From Agelas oroides (taxonomy: Eukaryota; Porifera; Demospongiae; Agelasida; Agelasidae), in the NCBI GenBank assembly GCA_949130485.1, contig OX422197.1, positions 311,001 through 375,000 of the forward strand: 64,000 nucleotides of DNA, in the 5' to 3' direction. This document shows positions 52,665-64,000 of the stretch, one piece after another. The number at the start of each line of letters is the position of its first letter. Within the stretch, counting starts at the first letter, position 1. The translations under genes were made by a program, and so were the position numbers. Below the pieces are notes generated by a model that did no database searches, was not told where the DNA came from, and worked only from the letters and a program-made list of their open reading frames with translations.

Positions 52665-55461
52665 ATGTCTCTCTCGTGTAGGTTCTACAAGCATCGTTAC
52701 CCGAAGCTGGAAGACGTAGTGATGGTGAACGTGCGCTCCATCGCGGAGATGGGCGCGTATGTAAGCCTGCTCGAGTACAACAACATCGAGGGCATGATCA
52801 TGCTGAGCGAGCTGTCCCGGCGGCGCATTCGTTCCATCAACAAACTGGTGCGTATCGGGCGGAACGAATGCGTGGTCGTCATCAGGGTGGACGAGACCAA
52901 GGGTGAGCAAGCTGAGCTGCACGCAAGGTCGTTGTTTGTATTAACGCCCCACCACGTTGCATCATGCCGTGCAGCCATGTGCGTTTATTGACAAGGTATT
53001 GTATGTTCCCATTAGGCCAAAGGCAAAGTATAAACGTCTCCTTCATAAAATGACCGTCTGAAGCATGTGGGTACGTAGGCTGCACAGCTGTCATCCTATC
53101 CCTGTACTACTTTGGGGACCACAGGTTAATTTTTGTGCCCAGCCGTCTTGGGGCGGGGGGGGGGGGGGGGGGGGGGGGGGGGCGTGGATGGCTGGGCACG
53201 AGACTACGGGCCTAGTTTTGAGACTTGCCTCATATAGTCCGGGTGTGAAATCTATTTTTCGGGAGGGTCCGGAACAAGACTAATGAGGCTTCTAGTCAAA
53301 AACATATGGAACTGGTTTCTCTTGCACACAGGTTACATTGATCTGTCCAAGCGAAGAGTGTCACCTGAAGAGATACAGAAATGCGAGGAGAAGTACTCAA
53401 AGGCAAAAACTGTAAGCAACAGGTGACCAATGGATGCCACAGCATACCCCTCTCCAATGGCCCATAACCTTACAAACACTAACCTTGTTACTCACTCATG
53501 GAGTCGGAGGAGATAAAGTGGCCTACGCAGCCTCAAAAATGAAGCTACTAATATCCTCTGCAGAAGTTGAGAACGTACACTTCACGTGGGAAAGGGAAAT
53601 TGTCCAATTAAAGAAATGAGCCATTATAATAACTCACTTTTTATTTAGACAATTTCCATTTGAAATAAATTTTTGTGTGAATATTTGATGTTTGTTTGGG
53701 CAGGTGAACAGCATTCTGCGCAATGTAGCCTCCAAGCTGGACTATGAAAATGACCAATTGGAGAGCCTTTATGAGCGAACTGCGTGGAAGTTGGAGGAGA
53801 GGACAGGAGTACCAGGAAGTGCATACGAACTGTTCAAGAAGGCCGTTGTGTAAGTGGAGAGAAGTTTAGCAGATGTCATTCACTTAAGAACAGATCTAGT
53901 TGTGCATCACTCCCAAACTGGAGTGGAATCAGAGCTATGTTTGACAGGACCCCTCTCCCTTCTCCCTTCCTTCCCTCTCCCTTCTCTTTCCCTTCCATCT
54001 CCCTTCTCTTTCCCTTCCGTCTCCCTTCTCCTTCCCTTCCCTCTCCCTTTCCCCTCCCTTCCCTCTCCATTCTCTTTCCCTTCCCTCTCCCTTTCCCCTC
54101 CCTTCCCTCTCCCTTCTCTTTCCCTTCCCTCTCCCTTCTCTTTCCCTTCCCTCTCCCTTTCCCCTCCCTTCCCTCTCCATTCTCTTTCCCTTTCCCCTCC
54201 CTTCCCTCTCCATTCTCTTTCCCTTCCCTCTCCCTTCTCCTTCCCTTCTCCTTCCCTTCCCTCTCCCTTTCCCCTCCCTTCCCTCTCCATTCTCTTTCCC
54301 TTCCCTCTCCCTTCTCTTTCCCTTCCCTCTCCCTTCTCTTTCCCTTCCCTCTCCCTTCTCTTTCCCTTCCGTCTCCCTTTCCCCTCCCTTCCCTCTCCCT
54401 TCTCCCTCCCTTCCTTCTCCCTTTCCCCTCCCTTCCCTCTCCCTTCTCCCTCCCTTCCTTCTCCCTTCCCCTCCCTTCCCTCTCCCTTCTCCCTCCTTCC
54501 TTCTCCCTCCTTCCTTCTCCCTCTATTCCCCCAGCGACCCAAGCGTGTTGAATGAGTGCACATTTGAGACAGAAGAGGAGGAGGAGACGCTTGTCACCAA
54601 CATTAAACACAGGCTGACACCACATCCAGTCAAAATCAGAGCAGGTACATATGACAGCTGTAGAGTCACCTAACCTGGTCTTACGTACACACACATCCCT
54701 CTTGTATGGATTGTCAAACAGATGTTGAAGTGTCCTGTTACGGCTATGAGGGTATTGATGCTGTTAAGGCTGCATTGAAGGCAGGACTGGCCCACTCCAC
54801 AGAGGACATGCCATTGAAGGTAGTGAGCTGAGAGTTGGCTACCCACAGTAGCTGGATGCTAGCTCACCCATCAGCTAGTGACATGTACTGGTGTAATACC
54901 CAATGTACTCAAATCAAATTTCCCGACCAGCCACAGATGTTTAAAAACAATGTAGTAGGTTTATTTGAGCCATTTAGCATGAAAACATGCGCAGTTCTAT
55001 TTTTACAAATTTGCTACAGCTAAGTAGCTCCAAATCGACCAAACAAAGAGACATAACCGGTGAGTGTTCTTTCTCTCTTCCCCCTTCCCTCCTCCCACGC
55101 TAGATTAATCTGATAGCTCCTCCGCAGTATGTAATGACAACCACCACTCTGGATCGAACGGAGGGTGTTGCCAGACTAAACACTGCCATCCAGGTCATTC
55201 GGGAAACCATTGAGGAGAGTGACGGACAGTTCAATATCAAAATGGAGGTAAGCTTGGAGGAGGGGGCAGATGAATGAGTTGACTCCTGTTATTGGGACTT
55301 CTCCTTCCTTGATCCTTCCCTCCCTCTCACAGCCAAAGGTGGTGACAGATGTGGAGGATGAGGAGCTGCGTACACAAATGGAGGAGCTACGTCTAGCCAA
55401 CCAGGAGGTTGCTGGGGACGACGACACCTCAGACCAGGAGGTGGCTCCTGAGGACCAATGA
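52665..55461 (+). CDS. EIF2S1: eIF2 alpha subunit
   Basis: Seven exons sum to 945 nt (314 residues; human 315): 52665-52902, 53332-53411, 53704-53849, 54535-54644, 54722-54819, 55104-55247 and 55333-55461. eIF2 brings initiator Met-tRNA to the 40S subunit. The S1 domain includes [20 protein letters not shown] and the regulatory loop [12 protein letters not shown]. Ser51 (counting Met as 1) is the site phosphorylated by stress kinases such as GCN2 and PERK, so integrated stress control appears conserved. The helical and alpha-beta domains follow ([33 protein letters not shown]), then an acidic tail. Intron 1 has a run of about 32 G and intron 3 a nearly 600-bp CT tract. It starts 157 bp after the CEP350 stop, same strand. 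Confidence 0.97.
53150..53182. repeat. Poly-G run (about 32 G)
   Basis: Nearly uninterrupted G in EIF2S1 intron 1. It sits inside an inverted segment with arms gtgcccagcc (about 53136) and ggctgggcacgagactac (53190-53207). The right arm matches the TAGTCTCGT element end. Confidence 0.85.
53943..54533. repeat. 590-bp polypyrimidine tract in EIF2S1 intron 3
   Basis: Higher-order repeat of ccctctcccttctctttccctt units with very few purines on the plus strand. It creates long Lys/Glu/Gly/Arg-rich spurious frames on the minus strand. It runs directly into the exon 4 acceptor at 54534. Confidence 0.95.
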
Positions 55462-55846
55462 CACAATGACATCATTCATTACCACAATCATAATTTTTTC
55501 ACCTAAGCTCAATAATATTGTCATTAGGCTATACCAAATTTTAGGGATATTTCTCTGATGATGGCTCAAATATGTCAGAAAATTATGTAGTGTCAAAGTA
55601 ATGTGGCCAGTTATTTTGGGGTTGAGTGCTTTTTTTTTTTTTTTTTTTTTGGCCTGCCACCCAGGTGCTTGCCCGAAGGAAAGTGTGGCCATGGTAGTCT
55701 CGCAAGGTCAACCGCGTTCCCAGGCCCCGCCCAGCTTTCCTTCGCTTGCAGTAGCATGACTGCGCAAGCTAGCTAGCGACGGAAAGCTGGGCGGGGCCTA
55801 GTAGCCAACCGCAGCGCGGCGCCGGAAGCTCCGCTCGAGCGTTTGT
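55462..55846. other. Spacer between EIF2S1 and the laminin gene, with 19-bp inverted repeat
   Basis: 385 bp. A T-run lies at about 55630-55650. AGGCCCCGCCCAGCTTTCC (55722-55740) faces its exact complement at 55781-55799, around a second small inverted pair (gcttgcagt/actgcgcaagc). The right arm ends 47 bp before the laminin ATG, so the structure sits in its probable promoter and 5' UTR. Confidence 0.7.
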
Positions 55847-58800
55847 ATGCAGTGGCGACGGAGGAGGATGGCAGTAAGAATTTTATTGCAGCTATTTCTG
55901 ACCCTGTGGTTGTGCACTGCTACTTGGGGCGGGGGCACAAGCTGCGAGGCGGTTGGAAATCCTGTTGCATGTTTCCCGCCATACGTGGACAATATCGTTG
56001 CAGGGTCCATGCCAGATGCGAGCAACACCTGCGGCTTGGAAGGAAGGGAGCGAGTGTGCCATCTTTTAGGATCGACGGGGGCGGTCGCAGGTACTTGTGA
56101 TTACTGCGATGCCGCCGATCCTTCGTCGGCGCATCCTCCCGAACATATTACAGACATGCATTCTGCAAATGCCGTCACTTACTGGCAGTCGCAAAATTTT
56201 TCAGTAGTGCAGTATCCAAACTCCGTCAATATTACATTCTCCTTCAATAGAACATTCGATATTAGGGACATCACCGTTATTTTCCACAGCAGTCGTCCCG
56301 AATCCTACACCATTCTTGGATCAACCGACTTTGGTCTCACATACACGCCTTTACAGTTCTACTCCCTCTCCTGCAGTAGAACATATGGAGTAAGCGAGGC
56401 GTCTCCTCTCTGTTCAGCAGAGGAGGCCCAGATCTCTCCTTCCTCTGGAGGCTTGGTAATCTTACGCACAAACCAAGAGGCGACAAACATAAGGTTGAGG
56501 TTTGACCGGCTAAACACATTTGGGGATGAAGTTTTCACCTGGGATTCTAAAGTGCTGGACAGCTACTATTATGCTGTCTCTGATGTGGAGATTGGTGCAC
56601 GTTGTACTTGCAATGGGCACGCAGCTTTCTGCACTGATAATAATCTATGTGTATGTGAACACAACACAATGGGTGCCGAATGCGAACAATGTCGGCCTTT
56701 CTACCAAGACCTGCCATGGGCAGCTGCTACTCCTGAAAATCCTGCTGAATGCTTAGGTATGCAGAATTGGGTTGTGGTTTTTGAAATAGCAATGTCTTCA
56801 ACCTCAGTACTGTGTGCTCCATTTACACATGGAATTCTAGAACCTGTAAATCAATAATCCACTGCAAATTGGATACAGTATAGGCCAGTGCATCAAAAGA
56901 GCTGGCATCTTGCAACAGCTGTTCAATCATGGGCTCAGGTAGTGACTCAGCAGACCGGTGGCTTCACTTTGGTTTGTTTCTTTGCTGTGGTCAATTGACC
57001 ACTTTACAAGTGCTCAAGGAACCATGCATGATTGTACATAAGTGGGCCACACAGAAAGTTATAAAGGAGTTCTAGGAAATAGCAATGTCAAATTATCATG
57101 TTACCAGCCCCTCCCCCAAGTGTGTGCATTTTCACCAGATTGTACAATAGATGGCTTGACTCCCAGGTCTGTCCAGTATGAGTTTTTGGCGTACCATAAG
57201 TGATCTTAAAGCTGGGTCAGTAAAGAGCTGGAAACGAGAATATAGAAAGCACAGACTGACTAAAGATCTTGGTGTCTTGATTCCCTCCCTCCTGCAGCAT
57301 GCAACTGCAACGGTCATTCCTTAGAATGCCACTTTGACCCAGACGTGTATGCTACCTCTGGGGGTGTGAGTGGGGGTGTGTGTGACGGGTGCCAACACAA
57401 CACCACTGGAATGAACTGTGAGAGGTGTGTAGATGGGCTCTTTCCAGACCCCAGCCAGCCCTTCAACAGTGAAACAGCCTGCATCGGTGAGTGCAAGTGA
57501 CACCTCTCTCAAAGTCTGCTCTGTTTATGTAGCATCTACCTTTTTGTGTGTAAATTTTCACTGCACTCTTCAACTTGCCATTGTGGCTGTGTGTACAGTG
57601 TACATAACCACAACTGTCTGTCTGTCTGAACAACTTAAAGTATGCACCTCAATACTACTGTCTACAATACCAGTTGTACAAATTTCCCATCATATTTTGG
57701 TCTCCTTAGCTCTTGTCTTATTCTCCCATATACAACACACACAGCATGTGACTGTGACCCCCGGGGTACAGTCGGAGAGGTGTGTCGCCTCGGTGCACCT
57801 GGCGAGTGTCCCTGCAAACGCAACACTGAGTCTCAGACATGCACCATGTGCAAAGATGGCTTCTTTGGGCTTGATGCTACCAACCCAGATGGATGTTCAG
57901 GTGACACAAAACATTCATCACATGACCTCACATGATCCCTCCTCTGCATCACATGACCTCACATGACCCTCCTCTGCATCACATGACCTCACATGATCTT
58001 TTTACCTCACAGCATGTAACTGCAGTGTGGGTGGCACAGTAAATGGGAGTCAGTCGTGTGATGGTGTCACTGGACAGTGTCCCTGCAAGCCCAATGTAGG
58101 ACAGAGAGACTGCAGCGGCTGTCTGTCAGGGTTCTACAACCAACCAGGCCATGAGGGCTGCCTCACATGTGAGAACATATCTCCCTCTACCATTCCACTA
58201 TTCTCTGTTCCAGTACTCTATGCCTCAAGTGTATGGTAAGATATAAATGTTGCCATACCCCTCTCCATTCCATCCTACCTCCATGCACACAGCCTGTGAC
58301 TGTGACTCTGTGGGGTCTCTGGGTATGGCCTGTGATAGCAGTGGCCAGTGCAGCTGCAAACGTGGTGGGGGTGGACTCAAGTGTGACTCCTGTCTCCTCG
58401 GCTTCTTTGGGCTCGAGAATGGTGATGAGTGCCAGGAGTGTGGGTGTGATCCCTTGGGAGCGATTGACAACCAGTGTGATGCCTCGGGCCAGTGTGTGTG
58501 TAGGGAGGGGGTGGAGGGGGAGAAGTGTGACAGGTGCCAGGTGGGATACTTCAATCTGACTCGCACTGGCTGCAGGTAAGAATTTACTCCTGTACCCACT
58601 AATGTACTCACTCCCTTAGCTTACTCACACTGGAGGAGGAAAGACGCAAAGGGTTAGGGTTTGGTTTGTTTGTGTTGGCTTCAGAGGCTAGCTATTGGGT
58701 TGCTTGTGGTCACATAAGGAATGACTGAAGCAGCTGTCAAACAGTTGCTATAGCAACATAGCAACAGAGAAGGAATCAAGTTTGTACACATTAACTGCCC

Positions 58801-61800
58801 TCATCTCTTCCTGTGCTCTATCCTCTCCCCTCTATTTCTTCTGTCCCTCTCCCTCTCTTTCCTTCCTCTCCATTCTCTCTCTTCATTTCTTCCCTCTCCC
58901 TCCAGTCCCTGTCCATGCCCTGGAGTGATTCCTGATGCACAATTTGCATCAAGCTGTGAGGAAGGGGATGGTGGGAGGAGTGTGGTGTGTGTTGGATGCC
59001 GAGAGGGGCACACAGGGGACAGGTGTGAAGTGTGTGCAAATGGATATTTTGGTGATCCCCAGGGAATCAACACTGGTGAGGCTACATCTTCTCCTCTCCT
59101 CTCTAGCTCTTCCACTACCTTTTCCCCTCTTCCCACTTCTTTTTCCTCTCCCTCTTTGTCCCTCTCCCTCCTTCCCTCTTCCCTGTTTGTCCTCTGGCTT
59201 CTCTACCCTCCCCTCCCTCCTCTCTGGGCCTCCAGGAACCCCTGTCCCCTGTGAGCGGTGTGAGTGCAATAGCAATGCAGATCCCTTGGACTGTGACCCT
59301 ATCGAGGGACGCTGTCTTCGCTGCCTCTTCAACACAGCTGGTAGACAGTGTGAAATGTGTGCAGCTGGTTTCTATGGTGATGCAATCACCGCCAAAAATT
59401 GTAGTGGTAAGCTAGCATGTTGTGTATTGCAGACTTGACTGTGACCAATCATGTGACCAATCATGTGACCAATCATGTGACCAATCATGTGACCAATCAT
59501 GGGACCAATTATGTGATCAATCATGTGACCAATCATGTGACCAATCATGCTTGTACAAAGTGAGTCTTCTTAGCATGCAACTCTCTTTTGGTCCTCCATG
59601 TGCAGCATGTACCAACTGTCCCCCTTCGGGCGCTACCCCTTCCTTCTGTGACCCTCGCATGGGATGTCTGCGTGAGTGAACGTCTGCGTGAGTGAACGTC
59701 TGCGTGAGTGAACGTCTGCGTGAGTGAACATGATATGTCCCCCTGACTATATACCATACTGTGTCTTCTCCTCTGCTCCCCCCCTCCCCCTCCTTCTCCA
59801 CTCAACTCAATCCTTCTCTCCTCAGCTTGCAACTGTCATCCCAATGGCTCCCTGAGTCTAGAGTGTGAACCTGATGGTGTGTGTGAGTGTGTGCCCGGTG
59901 TGATGGGAGACAAGTGTGACGTCTGTCAGGATGGCTTTCACCTGGTTGCACAAGGCTGCCTCCGTAAGTTAATACTGTATACCTATAGTCTCATTCCCAG
60001 ACCACTGAGAAGGCCTGGGAATGAGATTATATTCTTGTTCTGTCTAGTGATGGATTTTCAGTTGGCCACTCCCTCCCTCCAACATACCTCCCTCCTCTAC
60101 ATCCCTCCTTCAGCCTGCCCCACCTGCTATGATGATATTGCTGCCGAGTTCAATGCCACTGTTACACTTTACAATGAGCTGCTCGAGAAGGTGAACAGAT
60201 CTGGAGGACTTAGTCCAGAAACCATCGCTCGACTCCAGCGCTACCAGGAACTGCTTAATGCACTGCTGGAGAGAGCTATCAATGCAACCAATCAGGAGCC
60301 AGGATTGCTACAGGAGGTGGAGTCTGTTTCCATGGAAACAGATACCCTGCGTGGTGTAGTTGATCTTTTTGAGACTGACGTCTCCAACACTGAGAATGCC
60401 ACAGACAATTTGACTGACCAGGTGGATGAAAGTGAAATGCGACTACGTGATCTGCGACAGCTGGTTGGTGAGTTGAATCAATCCATCAGGGTGACAGCAC
60501 GACGGAATCTGTTGGAAGCACAGCGGCTGGAACAAGAACTAGAGAATGAGGTATGTATACTAACAGCTTTGATTAATGTGTGCTGCTGTACATGTTGCTA
60601 TAGTGTGAGCGATCAATGAACCACATCTCCCTGAAGAAAGGCAGGCCAAGATGGTATATGCAAACTCACCCATGCATCAATTGTATATACCAGGCCTCAT
60701 GAGTGAGCTGTGGTAGATTGCAGTTGTTCCTCCATATTAGACAGTTTGCTGTGTTCCCTCTCCCCACAGTTCAGGCAGCTGATGAGGCTAGCAACAGAGG
60801 CCAATACCACCTCCTTTTCCCAGGAGATGCTGTCCCAGAACCTCCTCAACCAAGCCACACGTGCTCTGAACAATGCCACAATGGCCTTTCAACTGCTCTG
60901 TGATGCCATTGCCCTCCAAAACACGACAACTCGTTTGATTGATACGTTGGTGCAGGAGAGGTTGCCACAGCTAGAGGAATTGTTCCGCGTGGCTCGCGAT
61001 GCCCTCATGACTGCCGAACGTGATGTTCCATTGGCACTCTCCCGGGCACAACTTGCGCTGGAACTGGCAATCAACCTCACTATACCTAACTATGGTGTCG
61101 AGTCACTTCAGAGGGAGGTGGGGTCGCTTAGCAACCGGACTGGAGTCGTATTAGAATCAACAGCTTTGATTGATTCAGAGTTGGATGCAATGAGAACTAA
61201 CTTTAGTAGCTTGAACGAATCATCTAGTGTTCTTCTACGAGAGAGCCGGCAACTGACAGGGGAGGCAGAGGACCTCCTTTTACAGGCACACGCAGCCCTC
61301 TCCTTTGCCAACAGTACCGTCAACACTGGAAACAGGTTTATAGAGAGTGTGAGGGGGCTGCTAATTGAGCTTCAAGCAAGACTTGTAGATGTGGACAACT
61401 TTACACGTGATCTGGCGGAGGTGATAAGGAACATAGAGTTGGCAGAGAACTTGTCCTCTCTGGCACAGAGTGAGGCAGAGCGGGTTGCCAGTGAGCTCAG
61501 GGAGGATGTGATGCGAGCCAACACGGCAACTGATCTGTTGGCTAGTGCTAGCACCATCCTCCAGGAGGCACTAAGGGTGAGGACAGTGTAGGGGGGAGGA
61601 GGGGGGGGGAGCCCTGGAAACCTCGGAGGGAGGGGGGAGGATGTGTGTAGGAGGCAAGGACTGTGGGGGTGGTGTTGGGGGAGGGGGGAGGGGGGAGGGG
61701 GGGTAAAAACAGTGTAGAGGGAAGGTGTGTGGGGGTGGGGGAAAGGAGCAGATTGTATATGCTAAAGACAGAAGTTACTTTCATGCAGGTTGCTACTGGG

Positions 61801-62635
61801 GCCAACATGACAGCTGTGACCACCCTCTCAAACGCTCGCACCCTCAACTCCTCAGCAGCCGAGCTCCGAAACAATGTCACCGTCACTAGGGACAACATTG
61901 ATGCACTGGAGCAGGAGGTCCAGGAAGACAGAGTTGCCATAGCAACTGCTGCCTCTTCTGCCAATGCTACCATTGTGGCCATTAGTACCCTCGAGAATAG
62001 GATTACTCAATTACAGGTATAAACTTCCTCCCTCATCACAAGTATACACACACACACACACACACACACACATCCCCTGGGGCCCTCCCTTACTCACCCT
62101 TCTCCCCCTCGCTCTCACCCCCTCACCCCCTCACCCCTCCCTCCCCCAGCTCACCCTGACCAATCTGAGTCAGGAGCTCAACGCTACCTCTCTCATCCCA
62201 CGGGAGCGGTTGGACCGTGTTAATGCCACACTCTCTGCACTGGAGGAGGAGGCAGGGGACAACCAGCGTGTTGTTGACGACCTCATAGCAAGGGTATGTC
62301 AGTGGTGCCTTAAAGGCTCCTACAACTTAGAATTAGGTTAGAACTAGTTTCTGCATGCACTCTCATTGGTCAGAGTGTAACATCAAAATATCGGATCAAC
62401 GTACGGTGCCTGTATAGACTCCATGTACTTAGGGCATATAGCATGTACCATAGATCTGCTACTGCTGGTTACCATGGTTACATAACATTCATGTCTCACA
62501 ATGCAGGTAGAGCAGCTACAGCAGTCAGCCAGGCAGCTGAGGGACCGATACACATCGCTACGGCAACATCGAGATCTTCTGCAGCAGATCCTGGGCAATA
62601 TTGACAGCCTGGAGTGTCGTCGTCAGTTTGTGTGA
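55847..62635 (+). CDS. Laminin gamma-like chain without domain IV
   Basis: Fourteen exons, about 1,327 residues: 55847-56756, 57298-57486, 57745-57900, 58013-58168, 58293-58575, 58906-59075, 59236-59406, 59606-59671, 59826-59963, 60114-60550, 60771-61576, 61789-62016, 62150-62293 and 62507-62635. Laminins are alpha-beta-gamma trimers of basement membranes. A signal peptide (VRILLQLFLTLWLCTATWG) precedes a laminin N-terminal domain (NTCGLEGRERVCHL, NAVTYWQSQNFS, VNITFSFNRTFDIRD, SDVEIGARCTCNGHA). About nine to ten EGF-like repeats follow, then about 500 residues of coiled coil with many N-glycosylation sites. The penultimate segment NIDSLECRRQFV has the single C-terminal Cys placed as in gamma chains. 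No laminin IV domain is encoded between the EGF repeats; human LAMC1 has one and is about 1,609 residues. A beta-like assignment is not excluded. Confidence 0.85.
59439..59549. repeat. Tandem repeat in laminin intron 7
   Basis: About nine copies of the 12-bp unit caatcatgtgac, starting some 33 bp after the donor of exon 59236-59406. Confidence 0.9.
59660..59728. repeat. 16-bp repeat copying a laminin splice donor four times
   Basis: Four consecutive copies of gtctgcgtgagtgaac. The first spans the true exon end (GGATGTCTGC at 59671) and its gtgagt donor. The next three repeat exon end plus donor inside the intron. Confidence 0.9.
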
Positions 62636-62949
62636 AACGTACTTGCACCATTTTCAACCTTTTCAGCTTGGAGGATCGATACCCATAGTTCTTTAACAAC
62701 AGTTCGTGAAGCTGTTTTCTATCGATCCCATGCTGTAACTCTCACCAAAAGCTTTGACTCTTGGCTAGTGGACATCAGCATGTCATTTTGAAAGTATAAT
62801 TAATGTCATTTGAATAATTAACGTGAATATAGTACATAAAAAATTTATTAAATTTTAATGACCCTATGGAGAGTGGGTCAGTTATTGCATGATAAATATT
62901 TCTGATGCGAAAAGAAAATATTACTCTCTAATTATACATCATAACAGAT
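62636..62949. other. Spacer between convergent laminin and GPCPD1
   Basis: 314 bp, AT-rich, with aataattaacgtgaat-type sequence and a likely shared 3' UTR zone. No gene was seen. Confidence 0.65.
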
Positions 62950-63949
62950 TTAGGTTGTAGTATGGCCCTCACAGCCGTGTCCCTCCTCCTCCTCCTCTTC
63001 CTCCTCTTCCTCCTCATCTTCAAACACATTCTTTTGTTGAGGAATCATATGAGTGATTCTGCAAGGGGAGGGGAGGGGAGGGGAGGGGAGGGGAGGGGAG
63101 GGGAGGGGAGGGGAGGGGAGGGGAGGGGAGGGGAGGGGAGGGGAGGGGAGGGGGAGGGGTAAAAGAAGCAAATGCAGGCCCAATCTCCTGAAGCAAAAGC
63201 TTGTTCTCATTGGTACAATTACTCACTATCTCACCTATCGTATATGACGGCGGCCACACCCCTCTTTTTCTGTAACTCAATGACTTCAGGGGTATCATTT
63301 TTCTTCCCCCATGTGAACAGTACCAGGTTCTTGTCTGTTACCTTGGAAACAAGGTCTAGGTTTGATAGCAGAGAGGCCGAGTCTAAGTTTATTCCCTGGG
63401 GAGAGGGGGAGAGAGGGAGAGAAGAGAGAGGAGGGAGGGCGAGAGGAAGGGAGGGATGGATGATTGTGTATGTGACTGTAGTTGGTGTATGTATAACCAC
63501 TTACCAGTAGTTTATCAGCCTTAGCAAACATTGTGGCATCATTAAGTGTTTGACCTCGAATGTCCACCGGCACTGAGTGCGTAAACATGCCATTGGACAA
63601 GAACAATACTGGGTACTTGGGCTGTTTTAGCCGAAGCCTGCAGGGAGAAATGGATGGTACACTTGGCATCACATGATCACACACTTGGCATCACATGACC
63701 ACACGCTTGGCATCACATGACCACACACTTGGCATCACATGACTATATACTCACATTGTGCACATGTCTGGGTCAAAACAGGAGAAGATAATTTTTCTCT
63801 TGTGGGCGTGGCGGTATACCACCTTCATAATAATGTCTGCCATCTGGTTGCGCTCAAAGTAGCTAAAGTTGTACTGGGGGTCGACTGTCTCTGGAACAGG
63901 GTACTTCACCTCAATATTGAAGCCAATGTGTGTGGGAAGACTCTTGAAA

Positions 63950-63951
<2 letters not shown>
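62950..63951 (-). CDS. GPCPD1: GPCPD1, glycerophosphocholine phosphodiesterase, 3' part
   Basis: Four C-terminal exons, 63951-63755, 63637-63505, 63395-63235 and 63058-62950, totalling exactly 200 codons including stop. The 5' part lies beyond the right edge. The enzyme hydrolyses glycerophosphocholine to glycerol-3-phosphate and choline. Visible motifs of the GDPD barrel are HIGFNIEVKYPVPETV (with a metal-binding Glu), YFERNQMADIIMKVVYRHAH, IIFSCFDPDMCTM, KYPVLFLSNG, NLVLFTWGKKNDTPEVI and GVAAVIYDR. The tail ends in an 11-Glu run and GHGCEGHTTT, unlike human. Its last intron holds (GGGGA)n. Confidence 0.92.
63062..63155. repeat. (GGGGA)n microsatellite in GPCPD1 last intron
   Basis: About 18 copies of ggggag on the plus strand. 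It lies immediately next to the acceptor (minus strand ...cttgcag) of the last exon, so it replaces the usual polypyrimidine tract with pure CCCCT. Confidence 0.95.
63655..63745. repeat. 23-bp minisatellite in GPCPD1 intron
   Basis: Four copies of cacttggcatcacatgacca with small changes, filling most of the intron between exons 63951-63755 and 63637-63505 and nearly touching the donor. Confidence 0.85.

Positions 63952-64000
<49 letters not shown>
63952..64000. repeat. (TG)n at the right edge
   Basis: CA/TG dinucleotide repeat that forms the acceptor-side end of the next GPCPD1 intron. It continues past the window. Confidence 0.95.

Noticed and set aside
53876-54694. Long minus-strand frames (200-270 codons) rich in Arg/Glu/Gly/Lys
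   Set aside because: They are read-through of the CT tract in EIF2S1 intron 3. All three frames stay open because the repeat lacks stop triplets, and plus-strand exons on both sides fit eIF2 alpha.
58576-58905. Hidden laminin IV domain between EGF repeats
   Set aside because: The gap is a 330-bp intron with stops in all plus frames and a pyrimidine-rich end. A laminin IV domain needs about 500 bp of coding sequence.

Overview
The window is animal nuclear DNA, most likely from a sponge (Porifera) or another early-branching metazoan. Genes are split by short GT-AG introns (roughly 60-400 bp) and packed about one per 4 kb on both strands. The set includes metazoan genes (a laminin chain, CEP350, INPP5E, a HEI10-type RING protein, STEEP1). 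The species cannot be fixed from the sequence alone. No bacterial operons, rRNA, tRNA or CRISPR array were seen.

Layout, left to right: the 3' exons of an unrecognised gene (+, 201-1279); a 32-bp palindromic minisatellite; an intron-bearing anhydro-N-acetylmuramic acid kinase (-) head-to-head with VPS52 (+); a stand-alone NRPS-type condensation-domain protein (-) head-to-head with an adenylate kinase (+); XAB2/SYF1 (-) head-to-head with an intronless MATH-BTB gene (+), facing a second intronless MATH-BTB gene (-); CCNB1IP1/HEI10 (-); INPP5E (-) head-to-head with NUBPL (+); STEEP1 (-) head-to-head with CEP350 (+); a young, complete Ty3/gypsy LTR retrotransposon lying antisense inside the last CEP350 intron; EIF2S1 (+); a laminin gamma-like chain (+); and the 3' part of GPCPD1 (-), running off the right edge.

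The genes are mostly unrelated housekeeping functions: GARP/EARP tethering, splicing, eIF2 initiation, complex I Fe-S assembly, centrosome and cilium, inositol lipids, meiotic crossover, STING trafficking and basement membrane. They are arranged as repeated divergent pairs whose start codons are often less than 120 bp apart, which suggests shared bidirectional promoters.

Three kinds of structure are not explained by the genes. First, short foldback elements with TAGTCTCGTNCCCAG-like ends recur through introns and spacers, and at least five have 9-bp (or near 9-bp) target duplications. Second, several minisatellites start exactly at exon-intron junctions and re-copy the splice site. Third, there are signs of U12-type introns, including one with apparent AT-AA ends in VPS52, and of a 16-nt microexon in CCNB1IP1. 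Exon edges were placed by eye from reading frame, homology and splice consensus, and individual edges may be off by a base.
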